This document shows, piece by piece, positions 55,603-64,000 of a DNA stretch of 64,000 nucleotides. Below the pieces are notes generated by a model. The model saw nothing but the letters and a program-made list of their open reading frames with translations, did not search any database and was not told the DNA's origin. The position numbers and the translations under genes were made by a program. Position 1 is the first letter of the stretch. Each line of letters starts with the position of its first letter. Origin of the DNA: Humisphaera borealis (GTDB lineage Bacteria; Planctomycetota; Phycisphaerae; Tepidisphaerales; Tepidisphaeraceae); assembly GCF_015169395.1 (NCBI RefSeq), contig NZ_CP063458.1, positions 6,324,001-6,388,000 of the forward strand, in the 5' to 3' direction.

Positions 55603-56832
55603 TCAGCGGGCCGCCTGGTTGATGTCCGCACTGCGAGTCGCGGGAGGCTGAGCATCGTACGACGGCTTGGACCGCCATGCGGTGCCGTCGGTGCCGGCCT
55701 TGTATCCCAGGTCGAACAGCCGCGACATGTACTTCTGGTCGAACATGCTCTTGCTGTCGTCCAGGAAGTGATGGGGAATCGAGGTGACCGAATATGACAT
55801 CTTGTTTTCGCGGGCTTCGTAATAAAGCGACCAGAGGTCGCCTCCCGCTTGCGATTTGATCAGCGTCGCGATTGAGCGTGCGGCGATGTCCGCGACCTTG
55901 GCATTGACCACCTTGTGGTCAGGGCCGTAGTGGGCATTGCGAATGACATGCAGGTGCGAGTTGCGCTGCACCCCGTGCTGATCGCGAATCTCGTAAACCC
56001 GCACTTCCGAAGGAAGCAGGAACATCTCGCGTGTCACACCGCCGTCTACATGCATCTCCTCGTATTCCTTGCCGTCGGCACCTTTGACCTTGAGGTAAAC
56101 CGGCGGAAAGGCGGCGGGGATCGCCGACGACGCCAGCAGCACCTTGCGGAACAGCTCAACCCGATCTTTGCGGCCGGAGCAGGCGATCGCACCGATGTCC
56201 CAGACGACCGGCCGACCGGCGTCGAGATTGGTCGTCCCGATCAGCAGTCGCCGACCCTTGCGGTGTTCGGCGGCGATATCCTCGAGCATCTTGGGGGTGA
56301 AGTATTTCTCGGCGAGTTTCACCAGCGGAGAGGTGTCGTAGGCACTGTCGCTGTGAAGCAGCGCGAAGTACCCCTGGAAGACCGCGATGTCCTTCTGGTC
56401 GACGCTGGTGTAGACCTCACGCATCGGCTTGTCGTAGGCGCTTCCCAGGAACGCAAAGGGTGCCGTCAGCGCACCTGTGCTGATGCCGGTGACCACTTTG
56501 AACACCGGACGATTTCCGCTGGCGGTCCAGCCACACAGCACCCCCGCGCCATACGCCCCGTCCTGCCCGCCACCGGAGATCGCCAAGTAATGGGCGTCGG
56601 GAAATGCCTTCACGTCCGACCCGATCCCCAGTGCCGCGCGCTCCTGCGCCCAACTGGCAACGAAGGTATCAATCATGGTACTGCTGGTTTGATCGCCCCA
56701 GAATCGGGCCTGGTCAAATCCTTCGAGCGACACGGTGGTGACCTGCGACTGCGGCACGGGCGAGCGCGTCCGCGAAGCGCCGCAGCCGGTCAGGGTCAGC
56801 AACACGATCAAACAGCCGATGATGCTTCGCAT
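55603..56832 (-). CDS. Patatin-like phospholipase lipoprotein
   Basis: A 409-aa predicted lipoprotein (MRSIIGCLIVLLTLTGC, lipobox LTGC). Patatin domain: oxyanion glycine-rich loop AISGGGQDGAYGAGVLCGWT (about 88-107), nucleophile elbow VVTGISTGALTAPFAFLG (GxSxG), and the dyad Asp in HVDGGVTREMF (DGG). A Ser-Asp lipid acyl hydrolase acting at a membrane, probably periplasmic. ATG at 56832. The role in the cell is unknown. Confidence 0.9.
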   Translation of the reverse strand: MRSIIGCLIVLLTLTGCGASRTRSPVPQSQVTTVSLEGFDQARFWGDQTSSTMIDTFVASWAQERAALGIGSDVKAFPDAHYLAISGGGQDGAYGAGVLCGWTASGNRPVFKVVTGISTGALTAPFAFLGSAYDKPMREVYTSVDQKDIAVFQGYFALLHSDSAYDTSPLVKLAEKYFTPKMLEDIAAEHRKGRRLLIGTTNLDAGRPVVWDIGAIACSGRKDRVELFRKVLLASSAIPAAFPPVYLKVKGADGKEYEEMHVDGGVTREMFLLPSEVRVYEIRDQHGVQRNSHLHVIRNAHYGPDHKVVNAKVADIAARSIATLIKSQAGGDLWSLYYEARENKMSYSVTSIPHHFLDDSKSMFDQKYMSRLFDLGYKAGTDGTAWRSKPSYDAQPPATRSADINQAAR

Positions 56833-57141
56833 AATTCACGTCGGAAAAGAGGGCAATGCTCGCGGAACTTTAGTCGCGTCGGGACGGCCACACCGCGCCG
56901 GGAGACGTGCTCGCAACGCCCGCGGGATAAGACCCAAAACAGCCGGCCCGTGTCAAGCAAGAGCTTGACGTTTCATGGCAATCGAGGGGAATCCGCAATG
57001 CTCAGACTTGAGCCGACCGGCACGCTGGGGGCGGTGCGGCCGCTGGGTGGATATCGCGCAACGCGATGAGAATCCGGATGAACCCCCGGCGCGGCCGCCT
57101 GCGTCCCGAATATAGGGGCACACCTCTTGCGGAGCCGACAA
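56833..57141. other. Divergent spacer, nothing recognised
   Basis: Separates the patatin gene (-) from the large repeat protein (+). A GTCAAGCAAGAGCTTGAC hairpin lies near 56952. No gene, RNA or strong promoter seen. Confidence 0.4.
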
Positions 57142-60100
57142 ATGAAACGCGCAACTTCCTATCGTCTGCCGGCGTTACGGCCGGGGTCGACCATTCAACG
57201 CCGCCTCTCGATCATTCGAAGGACCTTCGCCGCCGCGATCGACCGGGCCGTGCGGGCCTTCTGGCACAACTGGAAACAGATCCAGATCCGAAGCGTTGCC
57301 GAGCCCCTGGAGGTTCGGGTGCTGCTGGCGGCGAACCTGCTGGATACGTCGTTCGGCGGTGGCGACGGCATCGTCACCACGGACGTCGGGCCCGGCTATG
57401 AGTTCGCGTCCGCGATCACGGTTCTGGCCGACGGCCGGATCCTTGCCGCCGGCGTCGCACCCGGCACGACTTCCGCCGCCGGCAGCGAGTTTGCGCTCGT
57501 CCGCTACAAAGCCGATGGCACACGTGACACCACGTTCGGCGGGGGGGACGGCATCGTAACGCTCGGGTTCGGGTTTGGTAACGACGCGGCCAATGCCATC
57601 GCCGTGCTACCCAGCGGCAAGATCCTGGTCGCCGGTACCGCGACCGTCGGCAAGGGGTCGGTGGCGAACACCGACTTTGCCCTCGCCCGCTTCAATGCCG
57701 ACGGAAGCGTGGACAGCACCTTCGGCGGCGGCGACGGCCGGGTTACCACACCGGTGGGTAATTCGAATGAAGTCGGCCGGGCCATTCTGACGCTGGCCGA
57801 CGGGGACATCCTGGTCGCCGGCCGCGGACAGATCTACACGCCGGAAGGCAGCGAAATCCGCAACTTCGCGGTGGTGAGATACAACGCCAATGGCACGCTG
57901 GACAGCGGGTTCGGCGGCGGAGACGGGATCGTCGTGACCGACATCGCGGAATACTCCAGCGAAGAAGCGAGTGCCCTGGCGCGCGGTCCCAACGGATCGT
58001 TCTATGTCGGCGGAGTCGGGGACTCCGCCGTCGTTCTCACCCGCTACAAGCCTGACGGCACGCTCGATGCCACCTTCAGCGACGAGGGCATCGCAACTTA
58101 CCCGGACTACTTCAGCTATTCGGACCTCACGGTCGGTTTAGCCACACTGTCTGAGGGGGACGTGCTGATCGCAGGCAACACGGGGGACTACACCAATGTG
58201 CTGCGGTTCAACGCCGACGGCAGCCTCGAAACGGCCTTCGGCTCGGAAGGACGCACGCAGCTCTATTCCGGCAGCTACACGGCGACCGGCGCGCCGCTGG
58301 CCGTTATGCCCGACGGCAAGATCGTTGTCGGCACGGGCGCATTCTCCGCGGCCAGGCTCACCGCCGATGGATTCGCCGACCCGACCTTCGACGGCGAGGA
58401 CGGCGTCTTCACCACCGATTTGACGCCGGTGATCGGCAACTACGAAAGCACCGGCGGCGCACTGGCATTGACGGCCGACGGCAGGATCGTGACGGCCGGA
58501 AGAATCCGGACCTATTCGTCCGCCGGCACCGACGACGACCAGTTTAGTCTCGTGCGACTGAAGAACGTTCAATCGACTGCCCCACAGGACACCGACGATC
58601 AGTTGAACGAAGCGACCATCCTGACAGTGGGCGCAGTGCGCAACGGCGCGATCGATTCCGGCACCGACGTGGACATGTACAAGGTCAATGTCGTCGCAGG
58701 TCAGCGGCTGGACTTGGACATCGATCGACCGGCCGGCAGCAACCTCGATTCCATCCTGCGCGTGTTCGATCGATTCGGGAACGAGATGCAGACCAATGAC
58801 GACGCCCCCGCACCCGGCGAAGCGGCTGGCGGTACGGACTCGTACCTGCGGCAGTTCTTCCTGTTCGCCGGCACCTATTACGTCGGCGTCTCGGGCTCGG
58901 TCAACGGGTCTTACAGTCCAGTGGACGGCACGCATGACATTGCCGGCACGGCCGGGGCGTACACACTGCGCGTCACGAACGTGCCGCAGCCGCCTGATGC
59001 GGACGACCAGATCGCCGAGGCCCCTGCGATCGGCATCGCCGACGCGCCGCGTGCGGGCAAGATCGCGACTGATCTGGACGTCAACCTGGTGAAGGTATCG
59101 GTAGCGGCGGGGCAGCGCGTCGGGTTTGATGTCGATGTCCAGGGCACCAGTAAGCTCAACTCCTACCTGCGGCTCTTCAAGTCCGACGGTACGGAACTGG
59201 CCGCCAGCGACGACAGCCCCGCCCCCGGCGAAACCTCCGGCACAGAGTCGTACTTTGAGTACCTCTTTAGCACCGCCGGCACGTACTACGTCGGCGTTTC
59301 GGCCAGCGGCAACAGCGGGTACGACGCCGTTACCGGTCGAGGCGATTTCCCTGCCGGGACGGGCGCCTACACGCTCGACCTGGTGAACGTTCCCAACCCC
59401 GATGCCGACGACCAGTTCTCGGAAGCAGTCACGATTGTTCCCAGCATACGCGGCGGGGCAATCGAGAACTCGACCGACGTTGACATGTTCAAACTGACCG
59501 CGACGGCCGGCAACTTCATCCAGCTCGACCTGGATCGCCCGGTCAACGGCACGCTGGACTCCATCCTCCGCCTGTTTGACAGCGAAGGCAACGAGCTGGC
59601 GTTCAGCTACAACGACCCCGCGCCGGGCGAGCAGAACTCCACCGACTCGTACATCGAGTTCACCGTCCCTACGACTGGAACGTACTACGTCGGCGTATCC
59701 GGCGAGTGGAACCGCGACTACAGCCCGGTCACCGGTTACGGCGACAATCCGGCCAGTAAGGGCGTCTACCAGTTGTCGCTGAAGGTGAGCCCGGCAGCAC
59801 CCAACCGTGATGCCGACGACCAGATTTCTGAGGCGAAGCTTCTCGGCGCGGTTGCCGTGAATGCCGCGATCGACGGCCAAAAAGATGTTGACATGTACGC
59901 GCTGAAAGTCGCCGCCACCGAGTCGGTCGAACTTTACGTCAGCAATGCGAGTGTCGCGTCGTACCTGCGGCTGTTTGACAGCGGCGGGACCGAACTGGCT
60001 TACAAATCGTACTACGACAGCAACTCCGACCCCTCCATCCTTTACACCTTCACGACCGCGGGCACTTACTACCTGGGTGTTTCAGGAAGTTGGAACGCCT

Positions 60101-61356
60101 ATTACGACCCGTCCACCGGCAACGGCGACTCCGACGGCTCGACGGGAACCTACCGCCTGAACCTCCGTCGTCTTCCGATCGACGCCGACGACCAGATCGG
60201 CGAGGCGAAAACGCTCGCCGCAGGTGCCGAGGTCGACGGTGTTGTCAGTACGAAAACCGACGTCGATATGTACGCGATCAAGGGCGTGGCCGGCGAAGAA
60301 TGGAACGTCGCCGTCAGCACGCCGCTGTCGGACCTGGCTCCCACGCTTCGGATGTTCGACGCCGACGGGAACAATATGGCCGCCACCTGGCTCACAGACT
60401 CGTCGCTCCGGTTCGGCTTTGCCAAGTCCGGAACGTATTACTTCGGCATTTCCGGGTCCGGAAACGACAGCTACAACCCGATCACCGGCCTGGAAGACTA
60501 TCTCGGCATCACCGGCACGTATCACATCAGCGTGCGCAAGCTAAGTGCCGACCCCGACGATCAGATTCGCGAGGCACGGCAAATCGCCTTGGGCACTACG
60601 CGATCGGACTCCATCTCCCCGCGTTCTTCAGACGTGGACATGTACTGGTTCCAGGGTGTCGCGGGTAAAGCCGTCGCAATCGACCTGGACCGGCCGGCCG
60701 GCGGGATCGCCGACGCGGTACTTCGCCTGTTCAATGCCAACGGCGATGGCATCGAGACCAACCAGGGTCGGCCGGCCCCCGACGAGCAGCCCAATGCCGA
60801 GTCCTACATTGACTTCGTTCCGTCGGCGGACGGCATGTATTACGTGGGGGTGTCAAGTTCCGGCAACCCGAACTACAACCCCCTTACCGGCGACTTCGAC
60901 TCAGAAGGCGGCACCAGTGGGGCGTACTCGCTCACGGTGCGCAGCTTCAGCGATCCGGACGATCAGTTCGCGGAGGCCGTCAACGTGCCGATCGGCTCGG
61001 TCCGCGCCGACGCGATCAGTGATGTCGGCGACGTGGACATGATCAAGTTCACGGTCCCGGCCGCGGGTCAACGCATTGCGATCGACCTCGATCGACCGGC
61101 AGGTAGCTCGCTCGACTCAGTTATGCGACTGTTCGACGCCAGCGGCAACGAATTGTCCAACAGCGACGACACGCCGGCACCCGGCGAAAGACTGAGCACC
61201 GAGTCTTACCTGGAGTATGTCTTCAGCAAACCGGGCACGTACTACGTTGGCGTGTCGAGCCACAACAATTCGGTCTACGACCCATGGACCGGCGTCGGCA
61301 AACGGCCGGGCAGCACGATGGGCGCATACACGCTGCGGATCAGCCGTCTGGCGTGA
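57142..61356 (+). CDS. Giant exported protein, delta-60 and PPC repeats
   Basis: A 1404-aa protein from ATG 57142. A basic N-terminus, then RAFW...AEPLEVRVLLAANLLDTS, the planctomycete N-terminal export motif. Residues about 65-480 hold about seven delta-60 repeats (FGGGDGIVTTDVGP..., FALVRYKADGTRDTTFGGGD, VLPSGKILVAGT). From about 485 to the end are seven PPC-type (bacterial pre-peptidase C-terminal) units of about 115 aa, each opening D(A/T/P)DDQxxEA, with DVDMYKVNV, DLDRPAG, LRLFD, NDDxPAPGE and a closing GTYYVGVSG. Likely a secreted or surface protein; the function is unknown. Confidence 0.88.
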   Translation: MKRATSYRLPALRPGSTIQRRLSIIRRTFAAAIDRAVRAFWHNWKQIQIRSVAEPLEVRVLLAANLLDTSFGGGDGIVTTDVGPGYEFASAITVLADGRILAAGVAPGTTSAAGSEFALVRYKADGTRDTTFGGGDGIVTLGFGFGNDAANAIAVLPSGKILVAGTATVGKGSVANTDFALARFNADGSVDSTFGGGDGRVTTPVGNSNEVGRAILTLADGDILVAGRGQIYTPEGSEIRNFAVVRYNANGTLDSGFGGGDGIVVTDIAEYSSEEASALARGPNGSFYVGGVGDSAVVLTRYKPDGTLDATFSDEGIATYPDYFSYSDLTVGLATLSEGDVLIAGNTGDYTNVLRFNADGSLETAFGSEGRTQLYSGSYTATGAPLAVMPDGKIVVGTGAFSAARLTADGFADPTFDGEDGVFTTDLTPVIGNYESTGGALALTADGRIVTAGRIRTYSSAGTDDDQFSLVRLKNVQSTAPQDTDDQLNEATILTVGAVRNGAIDSGTDVDMYKVNVVAGQRLDLDIDRPAGSNLDSILRVFDRFGNEMQTNDDAPAPGEAAGGTDSYLRQFFLFAGTYYVGVSGSVNGSYSPVDGTHDIAGTAGAYTLRVTNVPQPPDADDQIAEAPAIGIADAPRAGKIATDLDVNLVKVSVAAGQRVGFDVDVQGTSKLNSYLRLFKSDGTELAASDDSPAPGETSGTESYFEYLFSTAGTYYVGVSASGNSGYDAVTGRGDFPAGTGAYTLDLVNVPNPDADDQFSEAVTIVPSIRGGAIENSTDVDMFKLTATAGNFIQLDLDRPVNGTLDSILRLFDSEGNELAFSYNDPAPGEQNSTDSYIEFTVPTTGTYYVGVSGEWNRDYSPVTGYGDNPASKGVYQLSLKVSPAAPNRDADDQISEAKLLGAVAVNAAIDGQKDVDMYALKVAATESVELYVSNASVASYLRLFDSGGTELAYKSYYDSNSDPSILYTFTTAGTYYLGVSGSWNAYYDPSTGNGDSDGSTGTYRLNLRRLPIDADDQIGEAKTLAAGAEVDGVVSTKTDVDMYAIKGVAGEEWNVAVSTPLSDLAPTLRMFDADGNNMAATWLTDSSLRFGFAKSGTYYFGISGSGNDSYNPITGLEDYLGITGTYHISVRKLSADPDDQIREARQIALGTTRSDSISPRSSDVDMYWFQGVAGKAVAIDLDRPAGGIADAVLRLFNANGDGIETNQGRPAPDEQPNAESYIDFVPSADGMYYVGVSSSGNPNYNPLTGDFDSEGGTSGAYSLTVRSFSDPDDQFAEAVNVPIGSVRADAISDVGDVDMIKFTVPAAGQRIAIDLDRPAGSSLDSVMRLFDASGNELSNSDDTPAPGERLSTESYLEYVFSKPGTYYVGVSSHNNSVYDPWTGVGKRPGSTMGAYTLRISRLA

Positions 61357-61394
61357 ACGATCAGCGGCATGAAGCGATAGGAGTGATGGCTGCT

Positions 61395-61424
61395 CGAGCC
61401 AGGGACGACATCGCCCCTGGCTCG
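61395..61424. terminator. Hairpin between convergent genes
   Basis: CGAGCCAGGG (61395-61404) pairs with CCCTGGCTCG (61415-61424), 10-bp perfect stem, 10-nt loop, no T-run. It lies between the ends of two convergent genes and may act for both. Confidence 0.45.
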
Positions 61425-61463
61425 GGTGCTTTGGGGCGCCAGCTGACTCGACACGGCCGCCGT

Positions 61464-63245
61464 TCAGCAAGCGCGTCGCCTGCGGCGAAGTCCAAGCCCT
61501 GCAGCGGCGATCAGCAGTACCGCGGCGGAACCAGGTTCCGGGACCGGGACGATCTCGAACAGGCCGCCGCCGGCATCCACTGTGGCCGCGCCGTAGGTAC
61601 CGGGGTCGAAGCCAAGGGGGTTCACGAACTGAACGGCATTCACCGCAGCCACCGCCGGTGCGCCGACGACCAGAAATCGATCCGCGCCACCGCCGGTGGC
61701 AAGGCCGTCCCAGTTGGTCACGCTAAGCGTCCCGGCGGTGAACGTCGCCCCGCCGAACGTCAGCACGTTGCTGCCCGTGGCTACGCCGAACTTCAGGGTC
61801 GAGGTTCCCGAACTGATCGAGAGCGTTCCCAGTGTTTCAGAAAAGCCGTTGCTGTCGAGCGTTCCGCCGTCGAGCACCAGTGAACTGCTATTCGGGATGA
61901 CGTCGGCGGCACCCAGTTGAAGGATGCCGGAGATAAGGTTCGTCGGTCCGGAGTAGGTGTTTGCGCCACTCAGCACCGCCTTCTGAACGCTGCGCGTGCC
62001 CGTGGTGACATCCCGTACGATCAGGCCGGTCACGCTGGACCCGATGACCGACGAGATCGTCACCGTTCCCGTAGCGGCAGCATTGGTGCCTGTACCGGCG
62101 TTCTCAAGTCGCAGCGCACCTGTGATGTTGATGTCGCTCGTGTTAACCGTGACGCTCCCGCCGTTGCTGCTGATGATGCTCTGAATTGTCAGGTTGTTTG
62201 TGCCCGTAATCCCGCCGGTGAGGACGGGATTGGCCGATGCGCCGAGATTGTTGATGGTGAGTACGCCAGTCGTGCCGGAGGCAACGATGATCGGCCGACT
62301 GAGCGTAAGGGTGGAGAGGCGCAGGACTGCAGTCGAACTGCCGGAAGTCGCGCCCAGGGTGACGCTGCCGGTCGATCCGAACGCGCTGGCGTTCCGCGCC
62401 AAAACGTTGCCGGCGCGGATGAAGGTGTCGCCGGTGTAGGTGTTGATCGAGGTCGCGGTGAAGTCGAGCGACCCTGCACCCAGCTTGGTAATTCCCACGC
62501 CCGCATCGCCGCCGACGATGCCGGCAATGACGAGGGTGCTGGCATTGTTGGTCGTAATCGAGCGGCTGGCAGCACCGAGTGAGACGGCGTTGTTGAAAGT
62601 GATACTGCCGGTATTGGTGGCGTCGCCGAAAGCCACATCGCCACCGATCGTGATTCCGCCGGCGAACTTTCCCGAGAGGTCGCGTCCGTTCGTGCTGGTG
62701 GAGCGGACCGTGCCGCCATTGAGGGTCAGCGCGCCGCCGCTGCCCAGCGCGTTGACGCCGCCGACCGCAACCGTGCCGGCGTTCAGCGTGAATCCGCCGG
62801 GGTACAGATTGCCGTTGGACGAAATCCACGTTCCGGCGCCGTTCTTGATGAATCCTGTGCCTGCGGCAGTCGAAATCGACTGGGCGGCGAAGTCGAGCGT
62901 CGAACCCGCGCCCACGTCCAGTGTCCTGACCAGTCCGCCGGTGCTGTAGGTTCCTGCGGCAGTCAGGGTGACCGTCGCACCGGCGTCCACCGTGATATCG
63001 CCAACGGGAGTGTTGGTGACATTCGTAATCGACGAATTGGCGGTGAAGCGGGCGGCGGAGTTGTTGGTCCAACCGGCATCAAACGGACCGGCCGCAGTCG
63101 CGCCCCAATTCACCGCCGTCCAGGTGGCGTTGGTGCCATTCGTGTTCCAGAACAGTTGGGCTCGTGCCTCAACCGCGCCGCAACCCATCATCGCAGCGAC
63201 AAGCAACAATCGACCACGTCGGCAGCCTAGCCACTTTGAATACAT
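61464..63245 (-). CDS. PEP-CTERM autotransporter-type beta-strand repeat protein
   Basis: About 593 aa from ATG 63245 (GAGGT 4 nt upstream). Signal peptide CRRGRLLLVAAMMGCGAVEARA. The chain is dominated by autotransporter-associated beta-strand repeats: LFWNTNGTNATWTAVNWG, GTGFIKNGAGTWISSNGN, LTLNGGTVRSTSTNGRDLSG, AGSLDFTATSINTYTGDTFI, VLSGANTYSGPTNLISGILQ, LVLDGGTLDSNGFSETLGTL. It ends in a canonical PEP-CTERM: VPEPGSAAVLLIAAAGLGLR followed by RRRRAC. Exported by Sec, then sorted by an exosortase (none in this window) and probably released to the surface or matrix. Confidence 0.93.
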   Translation of the reverse strand: MYSKWLGCRRGRLLLVAAMMGCGAVEARAQLFWNTNGTNATWTAVNWGATAAGPFDAGWTNNSAARFTANSSITNVTNTPVGDITVDAGATVTLTAAGTYSTGGLVRTLDVGAGSTLDFAAQSISTAAGTGFIKNGAGTWISSNGNLYPGGFTLNAGTVAVGGVNALGSGGALTLNGGTVRSTSTNGRDLSGKFAGGITIGGDVAFGDATNTGSITFNNAVSLGAASRSITTNNASTLVIAGIVGGDAGVGITKLGAGSLDFTATSINTYTGDTFIRAGNVLARNASAFGSTGSVTLGATSGSSTAVLRLSTLTLSRPIIVASGTTGVLTINNLGASANPVLTGGITGTNNLTIQSIISSNGGSVTVNTSDINITGALRLENAGTGTNAAATGTVTISSVIGSSVTGLIVRDVTTGTRSVQKAVLSGANTYSGPTNLISGILQLGAADVIPNSSSLVLDGGTLDSNGFSETLGTLSISSGTSTLKFGVATGSNVLTFGGATFTAGTLSVTNWDGLATGGGADRFLVVGAPAVAAVNAVQFVNPLGFDPGTYGAATVDAGGGLFEIVPVPEPGSAAVLLIAAAGLGLRRRRRAC

Positions 63246-63933
63246 CGACCTCGCAACTTTTGACACATCGGAACCTGTACAACCGGACATCAGGCACTTC
63301 TCCCACAGAAGAAAAGACGTTACTCCAAATCGATATGGCACCGAGGCGCCAGAGCGAAAGCTTCACTGCCTGATCGCGCAGCCATCGCACCACCTTAGGA
63401 GTGTTGTTGCCGCGCTAATAGGTTTCGTGATGCGGGCAGATGCAGGCTCAACGAGTGCAGATGCCGCTTTCAAAGCTCGCCTGTCAATCAGCAAGTGGCG
63501 TGCCTACCTGGACGCGATCGCCGCACACACCCCCGTAGTTCTCGGGCGCCGCGGCCGGCAGCTTTCCTGCATCCCCAAGGATGCCGCCCAGAAGTCGCCG
63601 GGCTGATCACGTACCTAGATGCTCTTAGCATTAATCCGCGCTGCCGGCGCCGCCAACCAACGAGTCTCGGCGAGCCTCCCGGCATACGACTGTCGCCCAG
63701 AGGACGCCCGGCCCTCCGCACTTTGCGCCAATTAACACCTACGTGCCGAAGGCTTCCGTCCCCGCGCCCTCCCCTAGGACCATCCCTATCAACACATTCT
63801 TGTGAAATCGCATGAGCCTGGTCGGCGTCGGTAGGGCAGATGCGGATGTTGTTGCGGTCGATGATGACCGCCCGCCGCTATCGGACGTTTCGCCCGGCGT
63901 GTCCTGGCCGTGCGGATTTGTGAGGGATACGGC
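63246..63933. other. Spacer before last gene, nothing firm
   Basis: No gene supported. One plus-strand frame ends at 63606 with a plausible-looking but unrecognised C-terminus; it has no start or ribosome site. Confidence 0.35.
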
Positions 63934-64000
63934 ATGCGCTTTCGAACTCTCTCCCGTAAGTCGTGTATCGCCAACCCGATCGAGACGCTGGAGCCACGGC
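63934..64000 (+). CDS. Start of a planctomycete exported protein (truncated)
   Basis: Only 22 codons lie in the window, from ATG 63934: MRFRTLSRKSCIANPIETLE then PR. The basic start followed by I-E-T-LE-P-R is the planctomycete N-terminal export motif also present in the proteins encoded at 37545 and 57142. GAGGGA lies 7 nt upstream. The rest of the protein is outside the window. Confidence 0.6.
   Translation, partial: MRFRTLSRKSCIANPIETLEPR

Noticed and set aside
58138-59880. A 580-aa minus-strand open frame opposite the PPC repeats
   Set aside because: It shows the same period as the PPC repeats on the other strand and no independent signature.
62968-63606. A 212-aa plus-strand open frame antisense to the PEP-CTERM gene
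   Set aside because: Mostly the complement of the beta-strand repeats; the C-terminal 80 residues beyond the gene have no recognised domain.

Overview
The window looks like a chromosomal segment of a high-GC planctomycete, most likely class Phycisphaerae (Humisphaera/Tepidisphaera-like). This rests on three things: N-terminal I/A-E-x-LE-x-R export motifs, pseudopilin-like proteins with an FTLVELLVV leader and a C-terminal F(G/A)DxHVE motif, and a PEP-CTERM protein together with long repeat-rich extracellular proteins. Taxonomy is inferred from gene content only; there is no rRNA in the window.

Layout. 1-7 kb: end of a NuiA-type nuclease inhibitor, a secreted protein, a ThuA-like protein divergent from a sugar isomerase, a small gene coupled to an apparently frameshifted HNH nuclease, a GH13 glycosidase and a D-2-hydroxyacid dehydrogenase. 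7-8.2 kb: a metal-site lipoprotein and an outer-membrane protein. 8.3-14.8 kb: the translation/transcription cluster trnT-tuf-rpmG-trnW-secE-nusG, then rplK-rplA-rplJ-rplL, with a terminator plus promoter between nusG and rplK and a strong terminator after rplL. 15-24 kb: a 10-kb block separating rplL from rpoB. It carries a Cys-rich secreted protein, a sialidase-like protein, an arsR // CMD-rhodanese divergon on a symmetric promoter/operator, a pseudopilin, and a phosphonate cluster (phnD-phnC-phnE-dehydrogenase opposite a phnZ-like HD dioxygenase). 24.9-33.4 kb: rpoB, a possible membrane microprotein, rpoC and a clean terminator.

33.5-40 kb: a second sialidase-like protein, a Gly-rich Calx-beta protein and an 842-aa secreted protein with a LecA-like end. 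41-49 kb: a glycan-modification group (glycosyltransferase-sulfotransferase fusion, methyltransferase, GT2-TPR protein, PIG-L deacetylase, methyltransferase-like protein) with a pseudopilin. 49-57 kb: a LamG-sialidase protein, a membrane protein, an M48 protease gene broken by two apparent frameshifts, a coiled-coil lipoprotein and a patatin lipoprotein. 57-64 kb: a 1404-aa delta-60/PPC repeat protein, a PEP-CTERM beta-strand-repeat protein and the start of another planctomycete exported protein.

Noncoding DNA is unusual. Many spacers, above all inside the ribosomal cluster, hold long imperfect palindromes, each built from its own short reiterated word, plus a recurrent GTCCGCC/GGCGGAC mini-palindrome. 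The best candidates for something new are these spacer palindromes, the altered EF-Tu switch I, the enlarged SecE, the symmetric ArsR divergon, the split rplL/rpoB locus with its phosphonate genes, and the glycan-modification cassette. No IS element, prophage or CRISPR array was seen.
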